This document shows positions 30,154-38,195 of a stretch of 64,000 bases of DNA, one piece after another. A program made the translations under genes and the position numbers. The notes below the pieces were generated by a model that worked only from the letters and a program-made list of their open reading frames with translations, did not search any database and had not been told where the DNA came from. The stretch's first letter is position 1, and each line of letters opens with the position of its first letter. Origin of the DNA: Komagataeibacter diospyri (lineage in GTDB: Bacteria; Pseudomonadota; Alphaproteobacteria; Acetobacterales; Acetobacteraceae); the NCBI RefSeq assembly GCF_006538165.1, contig NZ_BDLU01000028.1:20675-84674 (forward strand). The letters are read 5' to 3'.

Positions 30154-31452
30154 ATGAAGCGCCGGGACATGACGGGCGCGCGCCTGTGCGGTGCCGTCCT
30201 TGCGGCAGGATGGTGGGGTGTCGCCAGCCTGCTGCCGCCCGTCCTGCGCCTGAACCTGTCGCGTCGCCTGAAACGCGGCAGGGAAATACCGGCCAGCCTG
30301 CCGCAACGCCGTGGCATTGCCGGTATGAGCCGCCCGCATGGTCCGCTGGTCTGGCTGCATGCCGCAAGCGTTGGTGAAAGTATTGCGGTGCTGCCGGTTA
30401 TCAGCCAGCTTCTTGCCGCCCGTCCTTTCCATCATATCCTGATAACAACCGGAACCGTTACGGGTGCCGAAATCCTGCACGCGCGCCTGCCGGGCATGGA
30501 TGGGCATGAGCGGGTCCTGCATCAGTTCGCGCCGCTGGATGTGCCACACTGGGTTACGCGGTTTGTCGATTTCTGGCGTCCTGATGCGGCAGCGTTGGTG
30601 GAAAGTGAACTCTGGCCCAACCTGTTCGCGACCTGCAGGCGGCGGCGCATCCCGCTGGCGCTGCTTAACGGACGCCTGTCGGACCGGTCACTGTCCCGGT
30701 GGGGCAAGGCGCGTTGCCTGCTGGCGCGCATGCTGTCCACTTTTACATGGGTCATGGCGCGCAGCCCGGAAGATGCCCGCCGCCTGCGACAGGGCGGTGC
30801 AAGGCGGATCGACCTGATCGCCGACCTGAAGGAGGCTGCCACTCCGCTGCCTTGCGACCCGGCACAGCTTGAGCTGATCCGTCGCCATCTTGGTGGGCGC
30901 CCGGTCTGGGTGGCGGCCTCCACCCATCCCGGGGAAGAAGCCGAAATCATTGCCGCCAGCGCCATCATCCGCCAGGCCGTGCCTGACGTGCTGACCATCA
31001 TCATTCCCCGCCACCCCGAACGCGGGGCGGATATCGCGGCACTGGCGGATTATCCCCCCCGCCGGGCGGCAGGGCGGTTCCCCACCACGCGGGACAGGAT
31101 ATGGATATGCGATACATTGGGGGAAACGGGACTGTTCTATGCCCTTGGCGCACCGGTGTTCATGGGTAACAGCCTGTCCGGTTGCACAGGTGGCGGCCAT
31201 AATCCCGTTGAACCGGCACGGGCGGGATGCCCGATTGCGGCCGGCCCGAAAACTGGCAATTTTCGTCAGGCCTATGCCCGGTTGGGGGACCGCGTCCACA
31301 ACGTGCACACCACGCGGGACATCGCCCGATGGGTCATCACGCAACTGCGGCATCCCGACAGGGGTAGTGGGACATCCCCTGACACTGCCCCCTCCAATCC
31401 TGACATGGCCCGGCAGGTTGCCCTTGCGATTCTGGCATTGGGGCAACGATGA
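30154..31452 (+). CDS. waaA: 3-deoxy-D-manno-octulosonic acid (Kdo) transferase
   Basis: Adds Kdo to lipid IVA on the cytoplasmic face of the inner membrane. The protein has about 432 aa, with an N-terminal hydrophobic anchor (LCGAVLAAGWWGVASLLPPVL). The GT30 domain shows WLHAASVGES, TTGTVTGAEIL, ALVESELWPNLF and WVAASTHPGEE. The C-terminal Rossmann half has FMGNSLSGCTGGGHNPVEPA. ATG 30154 is preferred; an ATG at 30064 would add 30 residues. The stop overlaps the lpxK start (ATGA). Confidence 0.94.
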   Translation: MKRRDMTGARLCGAVLAAGWWGVASLLPPVLRLNLSRRLKRGREIPASLPQRRGIAGMSRPHGPLVWLHAASVGESIAVLPVISQLLAARPFHHILITTGTVTGAEILHARLPGMDGHERVLHQFAPLDVPHWVTRFVDFWRPDAAALVESELWPNLFATCRRRRIPLALLNGRLSDRSLSRWGKARCLLARMLSTFTWVMARSPEDARRLRQGGARRIDLIADLKEAATPLPCDPAQLELIRRHLGGRPVWVAASTHPGEEAEIIAASAIIRQAVPDVLTIIIPRHPERGADIAALADYPPRRAAGRFPTTRDRIWICDTLGETGLFYALGAPVFMGNSLSGCTGGGHNPVEPARAGCPIAAGPKTGNFRQAYARLGDRVHNVHTTRDIARWVITQLRHPDRGSGTSPDTAPSNPDMARQVALAILALGQR

Positions 31453-32438
31453 TGCGCGCTCCGGCCTTCTGGTGGACTGCACCTGCCCATCCGGGGTGGG
31501 CCGCCCGCCTGCTATCCCCCCTGTCGTATCTGTACGCGAAGGCGACGGCCCGTCGGGTCGGACGCAGCGGATGGCGCGCGCCAGTACCCGTGCTGTGTTG
31601 CGGGAATATCGGGGTAGGCGGCACGGGCAAGACGCCACTTGGGCTTGACCTTGCACAACGCGCCATTGCCCGTGGGCATCGCCCGGCCTTTCTATCGCGG
31701 GGGTATGGTGGAAACCTGCCTGCGGGTACACGGGTTGACCCGGACCAGCATACGGCGCGCGAAGCTGGGGATGAACCGCTGCTGCTGGCCCGTATCGCAC
31801 CCTGCTATATCGGCGCGGACCGGGCGGTTTCAGCCCGGCAGGCCATACGGGACGGGGCCGACTGCCTGTTGATGGATGACGGGTTCCAGAATCCCACGCT
31901 GCATCAGGATCTCGCCCTGGTGGTGGTGGATGGCACGGTCGGTTTCGGCAATGGACGGGTCCTGCCCGCAGGGCCGCTGCGCGAACCGGTCCATGCCGGT
32001 CTGGCGCGTGCGGGGGGCATGGTCATGATCGGTGCTGACCGGCAGGGCATTCTGGCCGGCATGAAAAACAGGCCGCCCTGTTTTACAGCCATGCTGCAAC
32101 AGGATGTGGGCAATCTGCCGCGTGACAGGCCCCTTATCGCCTTTGCCGGGATCGGACGGCCCGCGAAGTTCTTTGACGGACTTGCCAGGGCGGGATTTCC
32201 CCCCCTGCGCTGCGTGGCATTTGCCGACCACCATCCCTATACCCGGACGGAATGCTGCGCCATGCTGGCACTGGCTGCGCAACTGAATGCGTGCCTTGTC
32301 ACCACGGAAAAGGACGCCGTACGCCTGCCCCCCGCCATGCGGGCGCAGGTCATGACCGCCGGGGTGCAACTGGCATGGGGTACGCCAGCCATGCCCGAAC
32401 ACATACTTGACCAATGGCTGGGCAGGACAGACGCATGA
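31449..32438 (+). CDS. lpxK: Tetraacyldisaccharide 4'-kinase
   Basis: Phosphorylates the 4' position of the lipid A disaccharide to give lipid IVA. The 329-aa product has a membrane-associating N-terminus (LLSPLSYLYAKATARR), the P-loop GNIGVGGTGKTP, SRGYGGNL, the DDGFQNPTLHQDL catalytic segment, and the C-terminal AFADHHPYTRTE and TTEKDAVRLP. It overlaps both neighbours by 4 bp (ATGA), so waaA-lpxK-acyltransferase are translationally coupled. Confidence 0.96.
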   Translation: MMRAPAFWWTAPAHPGWAARLLSPLSYLYAKATARRVGRSGWRAPVPVLCCGNIGVGGTGKTPLGLDLAQRAIARGHRPAFLSRGYGGNLPAGTRVDPDQHTAREAGDEPLLLARIAPCYIGADRAVSARQAIRDGADCLLMDDGFQNPTLHQDLALVVVDGTVGFGNGRVLPAGPLREPVHAGLARAGGMVMIGADRQGILAGMKNRPPCFTAMLQQDVGNLPRDRPLIAFAGIGRPAKFFDGLARAGFPPLRCVAFADHHPYTRTECCAMLALAAQLNACLVTTEKDAVRLPPAMRAQVMTAGVQLAWGTPAMPEHILDQWLGRTDA

Positions 32439-33370
32439 CAGCAGCACCCTCCACACGCCCCGCCACCCGGCAGATGCATCTGGAAGCCGCTTTCGTGCGT
32501 GGACTACTGGCCATATTCCGCCGTATTGGCCCGGTAAGGGCCTCCAACCTGGGTGGTTTCCTGTGCCGCATGGTGGGGCCACGCCTGCCGGTGTCCCGCA
32601 TTGCGGACGCCAACCTGCGCATGGCCATGCCCGAACTGGACGCCACCATGCGCCGCCGCGTGATAGTGGACATGTGGGATAATATCGGCCGCAACGCTGG
32701 CGAGTTCCCCCACCTCGCCACCCTGCCCCGCAATCCGGGCAGCGGCCCGGGATGGGACGTAGTGGGCGAAGAATACCTGACCGCACAGGCGGAGCGCGGC
32801 GGCCCGACCATTTTCGTATCCGGGCATATCGGTAACTGGGAAATGCTGCCGCCCGCCGTGGCGCGGTACGGCCTGCCTTTTTCATCGTTCTACCGTGCGC
32901 CAAACAACCCGCTGGTGGACCGTATCCTGTGTGACCTGCGTGATGCGGCCATGGGGCAGCCGGTTCCCCTGTTTGCCAAGGGGGCGAAGGGGGCTCGCAG
33001 CGCGCTGGGCCACATCCTGAAAGGCGGCCATCTGGGCATGCTGGTGGACCAGAAAATGAATGATGGCGTCGCCGCCCGGTTTTTCGGCCTGCCCGCCATG
33101 ACGGCAGGGGCCATGGCGGCCATGGCGGTCAAGCTGCGCTGTCCGGTCATTCCCGGCTATGTCGAACGGCTGGGTCCGGCACGGTTGCGGATTCATGTCC
33201 ATCCCCCGCTTGACCTGCCCGATAGCGGCAACCGGAGTCAGGACCAGATGGACCTGACCCAGATGGTGAATGACTGGATTGAAGGCACCATTCGCCCGCA
33301 TCCCGGCAGTTGGCTATGGCTTCACCGCCGATGGAATGTGCATTTGCCCAAAAAGAAGCCTAAAAAATAA
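32435..33370 (+). CDS. Lipid A biosynthesis acyltransferase (LpxL/HtrB-like)
   Basis: A 311-aa inner-membrane acyltransferase that adds a secondary fatty acid to Kdo-lipid A. The catalytic H-x4-E motif is in SGHIGNWEML near residue 130, followed by FYRAPNNPLVD, KGAKGARSAL, HLGMLVDQKMNDGV and RPHPGSWLWLHRRW. It lies in the Kdo-lipid A cluster, overlapping lpxK by 4 bp. Acyl-chain specificity cannot be read. The C-terminus ends in a lysine-rich tail. Confidence 0.92.
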   Translation: MTAAPSTRPATRQMHLEAAFVRGLLAIFRRIGPVRASNLGGFLCRMVGPRLPVSRIADANLRMAMPELDATMRRRVIVDMWDNIGRNAGEFPHLATLPRNPGSGPGWDVVGEEYLTAQAERGGPTIFVSGHIGNWEMLPPAVARYGLPFSSFYRAPNNPLVDRILCDLRDAAMGQPVPLFAKGAKGARSALGHILKGGHLGMLVDQKMNDGVAARFFGLPAMTAGAMAAMAVKLRCPVIPGYVERLGPARLRIHVHPPLDLPDSGNRSQDQMDLTQMVNDWIEGTIRPHPGSWLWLHRRWNVHLPKKKPKK

Positions 33371-33524
33371 CCATCTTTGCAACATATTATTGCTTTTTTA
33401 TCACAGGGTGAGGTTTCTGCCTGTTTCTGCGGCTTTCATTCCCAAATTCAATTTGGCAAAGCAGCCATGCAGGAATAGCGTTGTTCCTACATTGTCACAC
33501 CACGACAGTCAGAGGGCCAACGGA

Positions 33525-33881
33525 ATGCACATGATGGATCAGCAGGCGTATGCCACCAATGTTGTTTCCCTGCGGCAGGGCTTGCTGCCCCGTCACCGCG
33601 AATACCTGATGCGCTGGCTGCAGGCCGGTGCCTGCATGGGCCTATGTGACGCGGACATTACTGACCGCGACGAAAATGATGAAATCGACATGGAACACGT
33701 TCTGGTCTGGGTACGTGAGAACGCAAACCCCGCCTACATGGTTCGCCCCGATGGCAAAGGAATGGGCTGGGTGCTGATCGACCAGATTCACGAACGCCCG
33801 CTGGCAACCTACCGCAGCTTTGAAGCCGCACTTCATGCGATCCGTCCGGTGCTGTCCTGCGGGGCGACTGTCGCGGCCTGA
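33525..33881 (+). CDS. Hypothetical protein, 118 aa
   Basis: I do not recognise this family. The small soluble protein has a helical N-terminus (VVSLRQGLLPRHREYLMRWLQAG), an acidic central stretch (DADITDRDENDEIDMEHVLVWVREN) and a C-terminal helix ending near VLSCGATVAA. GAGGG at 33511-33515 lies about 9 bp before ATG 33525, which supports this start over two nearby ATGs. It stands alone, 154 bp after the acyltransferase and convergent with the LpoA-like gene. Confidence 0.75.
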   Translation: MHMMDQQAYATNVVSLRQGLLPRHREYLMRWLQAGACMGLCDADITDRDENDEIDMEHVLVWVRENANPAYMVRPDGKGMGWVLIDQIHERPLATYRSFEAALHAIRPVLSCGATVAA

Positions 33882-33913
33882 ACGACCGCGACACGTATCA
33901 TCCCCCTTCGCGC

Positions 33914-35251
33914 CTAATTGGCGCTGCGGCGCAGCTTGCCTGCGGGGGGTATGACAATCCTGCTGCCACCGGATGGCAGGATCTGGAACACAGCAAGATC
34001 ACGCCGCGTCTTGCCATCTTCAAGAAAACCGAAGGCACCATCCACCCCGCCAAAACCTTCCGGTCGGGTCAGTGCCTGCACGGAATAGCCATTGGTGCTG
34101 CCTGCGGGGCGGTTCTGGTCCAGTGCCTTGACCAATGCCGCTGAATCATAGGTCAGGTCCGCCAGCGGCGTCGGCATATGGTGGTACCGCGCCATGAACT
34201 GCTGCACGAAGGCCTGACGGCTTGCCGGATCAGGTGCTGCGTACCACGCGCCCTGCAATGCCGACAGCTTGGAGACGAAAGCGCCCCACAGGCCCGGCCC
34301 CATGATCTGCACATGCGTGCTGTCCACATGCGTCTCGGCCAGAGCGTTGATGACCATACCCAGTTGCAGCCCCGTATCGCCCAGCAGCAGGGCATCAAAC
34401 GGCGGTGCCGGAAAATCCGGTGTGGCGGCAGGTACTGCGGGGGGCTGGTCGGATGCCGCCGCCGGGGGGGCACCATCGGGGTTTGCGGGATCGACGGCCG
34501 TATCGGTCTGCGGCAATTCGGCCTGGGCATCTGGCTGCGGCACGGCAGCGGCGCGGGTTTCATAGGCGGACAGGGTTTTCAGGCCCGCCGTAACGGATGC
34601 CTGCAGGCTTTCATGATACACGATCTGCGGGGATTGCAGCCCGTTTTCCGCACACACCTGCTGAAGCGCCTGTCCCAACGCATGACCCAGACGGTTTTCA
34701 GGCAGGAAGGCGGCAAAATGCTGACGTCCCTGCTGCCGGGCGGCCAGCACCATGCGGCGCACCTGCTGTTCAGGAGCAATGCCCAGCGTCCATACGCCGG
34801 GCTGGGCCACGGACATGTCACTGGTGAAGGCCAGCATGGGAACATGCGCCGCCGTGGCAACGGGGGCGGCTGCGGCTGTATCATCCGTGGTCAGCGGCCC
34901 GAGGATCAACCCGTCGCCTGCCGTAACCGCGGCCTGCGCCGCAGTGGCGGCGGTGCTGCCCGGGGCTGCGGTGTCATGCACATCCAGCGGCGGCGCGGTG
35001 GGGGTGTTCATGGCCATACGGGTAGCTGTCAGCATTTCCTGGCCCAGCCGGGCATTCGCGCCGGTCAGGGGCAGCAGGACACCCACGTTGCGCCCGGCCT
35101 TGGGGGCGTGGTGGTGGCCACCACCGCTGGCGCATGCCGTAAGGGCCGACAGCGCCAGCCCGGCAAACAATAAGCGCTTGCATGCAAGGCGCGAAGAGGC
35201 AGAATCAACATCCTGTCCTTGCATCTGGGTTCCGAATGTCTGACGCCTCAT
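33914..35251 (-). CDS. Penicillin-binding protein activator (LpoA-like) lipoprotein
   Basis: An outer-membrane lipoprotein of the periplasmic-binding-protein fold family that in other bacteria activates PBP1A. The lipobox is SALTAC, with Cys40 counted from ATG 35251. The N-lobe starts NVGVLLPLTGANARLGQEML, and GLILGPLTTDDTAAAAPVA, TSDMSVAQPGVWTLGI follow. A Pro/Ala/Asp-rich low-complexity insert lies between residues about 245 and 290. ATG 35251 has GAGGAAG upstream; ATG 35224 would give a more usual signal peptide. The first start overlaps the 5' end of divergent rsmI. Adjacency to rsmI is conserved in proteobacteria. Confidence 0.85.
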   Translation of the reverse strand: MRRQTFGTQMQGQDVDSASSRLACKRLLFAGLALSALTACASGGGHHHAPKAGRNVGVLLPLTGANARLGQEMLTATRMAMNTPTAPPLDVHDTAAPGSTAATAAQAAVTAGDGLILGPLTTDDTAAAAPVATAAHVPMLAFTSDMSVAQPGVWTLGIAPEQQVRRMVLAARQQGRQHFAAFLPENRLGHALGQALQQVCAENGLQSPQIVYHESLQASVTAGLKTLSAYETRAAAVPQPDAQAELPQTDTAVDPANPDGAPPAAASDQPPAVPAATPDFPAPPFDALLLGDTGLQLGMVINALAETHVDSTHVQIMGPGLWGAFVSKLSALQGAWYAAPDPASRQAFVQQFMARYHHMPTPLADLTYDSAALVKALDQNRPAGSTNGYSVQALTRPEGFGGVDGAFGFLEDGKTRRDLAVFQILPSGGSRIVIPPAGKLRRSAN

Positions 35252-36225
35252 CTTCCTCGCCTTCAAAATCTCAACATGCCGCGGAACATCCGACGGACAT
35301 TCCCCCAGAAACGGTTCATAGCGGAGAAACGCCCCTCCGTCATGCAGGGAACGCGGATGAATCCATTCCGGTTGTGCACCGGCCGGGAGAACTTGTCCTT
35401 GTTTCCACACCCATTGGCAATCTGGGGGATATGAGCCACCGCGCAGTGGCGACACTGGAAACCGTTGACCTGATCCTGTGTGAAGATACCCGTACCAGCG
35501 CGCGCCTGCTGCGGGAATACGGTATCCACACCCGCACCCGCCCGCTGCATGACCATAACGAGGACCGGCAGATCCCCGCCCTGCTGGACGCACTGGGCAC
35601 GGGGCAGCGCATTGCGGTGATTTCGGACGCGGGCACGCCACTCATGTCCGATCCCGGCTACCGCCTGGTGCGCGCAGTCGTGGCGGCGGGCGGCCATGTC
35701 ACCGCCGTGCCCGGTCCCAACGCAGCGGTCATGGCGCTGACCCTGTCCGGCCTGCCCCCGCATCCGTTCATGTTTTCAGGCTTCCTGCCCCCGCGTGAGG
35801 CTGCACGACGTGAGGTACTGGCGCAGTTGCACGCGGCAGAATGCGCGGGCCTGTCCGCCACATTGATCTGGCATGAAGCCCCGCACCGGCTGGCGGAAAT
35901 GCTGGCGACACTGGCCGATGTCATGGGGAGTGACCGTCCCGCCGCCGTGGCGCGCGAACTGACCAAGCGATTTGAGGAAGTACGCCGGGGCACGGTGACC
36001 GAACTGGCTGCCCATTACGCGGACAACCCGGCCCGTGGTGAAATTACCGTAGTAATCGGGCCACCATTGCAGGATGACAGCACGGCCACGGATCTGGACA
36101 CGCAGTTACGTGAGGCCCTGCGCACCCTGTCGGTCAAGGATGCGGCCGCCCTTGTGGCGGGCATTACCAGCCTGCCCCGGCGCACCGTCTATGCCCGCGC
36201 GCTGGAACTGGCGCGCGAAACATAA
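35236..36225 (+). CDS. rsmI: 16S rRNA (cytidine-1402-2'-O)-methyltransferase
   Basis: SAM-dependent methylation of C1402 in the ribosomal P site. The tetrapyrrole-methylase fold begins ELVLVSTPIGNLGDMSHRAVATL near residue 50. CEDTRTSARLL, ISDAGTPLMSDPGYRLV, VPGPNAAVMALTLSGLP, EAPHRL and VARELTKRFEEV complete the signature. The first 45 or so residues are a Ser/Pro/His-rich extension. If ATG 35236 is right, the gene overlaps the start of the LpoA-like gene; a GTG at 35374 would give a core-length protein. No yraN follows; a repeat copy takes its place. Confidence 0.94.
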   Translation: MSDASSSSPSKSQHAAEHPTDIPPETVHSGETPLRHAGNADESIPVVHRPGELVLVSTPIGNLGDMSHRAVATLETVDLILCEDTRTSARLLREYGIHTRTRPLHDHNEDRQIPALLDALGTGQRIAVISDAGTPLMSDPGYRLVRAVVAAGGHVTAVPGPNAAVMALTLSGLPPHPFMFSGFLPPREAARREVLAQLHAAECAGLSATLIWHEAPHRLAEMLATLADVMGSDRPAAVARELTKRFEEVRRGTVTELAAHYADNPARGEITVVIGPPLQDDSTATDLDTQLREALRTLSVKDAAALVAGITSLPRRTVYARALELARET

Positions 36226-36241
36226 GGAACAATTTAAAAAC

Positions 36242-36348
36242 AACTGATTGATACAAAATAAACGTTTTTAGGCACTACCTTTTTTTAAAAGGCGATATTC
36301 TTCAACGCTTTTTTGAAAAAAGCGTCACCAAAAAACTTTCTTATTATA
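36242..36348 (+). repeat. AT-rich intergenic repeat, copy C (best preserved)
   Basis: It runs AACTGATTGATACAAAATAA, then ACGTTTTTAGG, a CCTTTTTTTAAAAGG palindrome, ATTCTTC, the perfect 10-bp palindrome ACGCTTTTTT-g-AAAAAAGCGT (36305-36325), and CACCAAAAAACTTTCTTATT. The left and right ends form imperfect terminal inverted repeats (ACGTTTTT against AAAAACTTT). It lies between the convergent 3' ends of rsmI and the LolA-like gene and could act as a bidirectional terminator. Confidence 0.65.
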
Positions 36349-36372
36349 CGGCCCTGTGGGGCAAGAGCAGGT

Positions 36373-37017
36373 TCAGTGCTGTTCCGGCAGGTCGGTGCTG
36401 AACAGGGAATCCGGTGGCATGGAACCTCCGGTCGAGGCATCAAGCAGATCGACACGGGTGGTTTCCTGCTGGGCGTCCTGAATGATCCAGCCACGCAGCA
36501 GCAGCGGGCTGTCATGAAAAATCAGCGTCATGCTGCCGTCACCGGGAGAATCGGTACGCACCACCGTGATCTCCAGCACATTGCCCTCATGCGTCAGGCC
36601 GGTGACCGTCACATCCCCCGACAGTTGCAGATGCGGGCGCAAAAGCAGGCCCAGTGGCGTCTTGTCCATGGGCATGGTGGTGGTCTGATCAAGCTGGCTG
36701 TCGTTGAACACGACCTGATCGTGATTGGCCACCAGCAGCAGCGGGCTGGGCGGGTCATACTGGAAGCGCATGCGACGATTCGTCCGGTCGATCCACGCAG
36801 TCCCGGTGCTCTGCTTGCCGTCGGGTGCTGTCTGACGGAAACGGGCTTTCAGCAGGCTGATCGCATCCAGGTGCCGCTCAACGCGTTCCAGCAGGGCATG
36901 ATCCTGATCCGATGCGCCAACGGCCATCTGTTCCTGCGCATGGGCGGTGGACACAAGGTCTCCACCAGCAAGCAGGCAGGCCAGTCCGCAGGCGGCGATG
37001 GTAGGGGCAAATCTCAT
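36373..37017 (-). CDS. LolA-family outer-membrane lipoprotein carrier protein
   Basis: A periplasmic chaperone-like protein of 214 aa that would escort lipoproteins from LolCDE to LolB. The signal peptide (MRFAPTIAACGLACLLAGG) ends in AHA before QEQMAV. The mature part begins with LLERVERHLDAISLLKARFRQ, then WIDRTNRRMRFQYDPPSPLLLVANHDQ, typical of LolA. Start ATG 37017. Same strand as mbfA upstream (74 bp), not obviously coupled. The short length fits alphaproteobacterial LolA proteins. Confidence 0.87.
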   Translation of the reverse strand: MRFAPTIAACGLACLLAGGDLVSTAHAQEQMAVGASDQDHALLERVERHLDAISLLKARFRQTAPDGKQSTGTAWIDRTNRRMRFQYDPPSPLLLVANHDQVVFNDSQLDQTTTMPMDKTPLGLLLRPHLQLSGDVTVTGLTHEGNVLEITVVRTDSPGDGSMTLIFHDSPLLLRGWIIQDAQQETTRVDLLDASTGGSMPPDSLFSTDLPEQH

Positions 37018-37091
37018 GATACGGGACGATCCATACGGGGAGTACCCGCCCACTGGTGCCCCATCACGGGGGTAATATCAAGGCGGGTGGA

Positions 37092-38048
37092 TCAGGAACT
37101 GCCAATCAGCACACCGGCCACAAATACCAGCAACCCGCCAATGACAATCTGCACGATGGCCGAACCGAACGGCGTTTCCTGATACCGCCAGCGTATCCAT
37201 GAAATCACGAACAGTTCGATCACCACCACGATCACGGCGGCGATCATGGCCGTGGAAAAATTGTCGATCAGGAACGGCAGCGTATGGCCGATCCCCCCCG
37301 CCGTGGTCATAAGCCCGCATATCAGCCCACGCAGCAGCGGCGCGCCACGGCCCGACAGCTTGCCATCATCGGACAGGGCTTCGGCAAAGCCCATGGAAAT
37401 CCCTGCCCCCACCGACGCCGCCATGCCGACAAGAAAGGCATTCCATGGCTGGTGTGTGGCGAACGCCGCAGCAAAAACCGGGGCCAGCGTAGACACCGAC
37501 CCGTCCATCAGCCCCACAAGGCCGGGCTGGATAACCTGCAGCACGAAGCGGCGGCGGGCGTCCTCGTCCTCGCTTTCGCGCTTGCTGGTGGGCAGACGGT
37601 CCAGTTCTATGGCGTTGGCGGCCTGTTCATGCTGGTCCTCGGCATGGGCCAGGTCACCCAGCAGCTTGCGCGTGGCCGCATCCGTGGTGCGCAGGGCGGC
37701 CTGACGGTAGAAGCGCGCGGCGTCCATTTCCATCTGCCGGGCATGCTGGCGCACGGCCTCGATCCCCTGCGTCTGGACCTGCCATGCGGGCTTGCGCACC
37801 ATGAAATCCGCAATGTCCTGACGGCGGATGAGCGGGATATGGGGGCCGAAGCGGCTGGCGTACAGGTCGATCAGGTCGCGGCGGTGACTGTCTTCTTCCA
37901 CCGACATGTCGGTAAATATCTTGGATGTATCGGGATATTTTTCCCGCAATGCATAGGCGAAGTCGGAATAGATGCGCCCGTCTTCCTCCTCATTGGAGAT
38001 GGCCAGCGCGAGGATTTCCTGATCGGTCAGGGACGAGAATTTACGCAT
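37092..38048 (-). CDS. mbfA: Membrane-bound ferritin MbfA, iron exporter
   Basis: A 318-aa protein made of an N-terminal ferritin-like four-helix domain fused to a VIT1/CCC1-type membrane domain. Iron ligands are suggested by E20-E22 ([10 protein letters not shown]), E51/E52 with H55 (VEEDSHRRD), E107 and E137 with H140 ([10 protein letters not shown]). The membrane part begins near residue 175 ([21 protein letters not shown]) with about five helices. MbfA exports iron and protects from iron and peroxide in other alphaproteobacteria under Irr/Fur control. A 6-bp dyad ATTCTT-N10-AAGAAT (38067-38088) just upstream could be an operator. The ribosome site is weak. Confidence 0.9.
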   Translation of the reverse strand: MRKFSSLTDQEILALAISNEEEDGRIYSDFAYALREKYPDTSKIFTDMSVEEDSHRRDLIDLYASRFGPHIPLIRRQDIADFMVRKPAWQVQTQGIEAVRQHARQMEMDAARFYRQAALRTTDAATRKLLGDLAHAEDQHEQAANAIELDRLPTSKRESEDEDARRRFVLQVIQPGLVGLMDGSVSTLAPVFAAAFATHQPWNAFLVGMAASVGAGISMGFAEALSDDGKLSGRGAPLLRGLICGLMTTAGGIGHTLPFLIDNFSTAMIAAVIVVVIELFVISWIRWRYQETPFGSAIVQIVIGGLLVFVAGVLIGSS

Positions 38049-38110
38049 TATCCAGTCTATGCATAAATTCTTTCATCACCTCAAGAATATTGTAAAGTTA
38101 AAAATAATTA

Positions 38111-38183
38111 TCAGTTGTATTTCCAAAGTAATAATCGAAACTGATTATGCTTCTCGATTACATTTACTGGAAATACATTCTGA
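38111..38183. other. 73-nt nested hairpin between gshA and mbfA
   Basis: TCAG/CTGA (38111-38114, 38180-38183), TGTATTTCCA/TGGAAATACA (38116-38125, 38168-38177) and TAATCGA/TCGATTA (38132-38138, 38154-38160) nest symmetrically to give 21 bp of pairing with small internal loops. It lies 12 bp after the gshA stop and 63 bp before the mbfA start in minus-strand orientation, in a very AT-rich 147-bp gap. It may be a terminator, a leader element or a decayed palindromic repeat. Confidence 0.55.
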
Positions 38184-38195
38184 CAGCCCCCGTCG

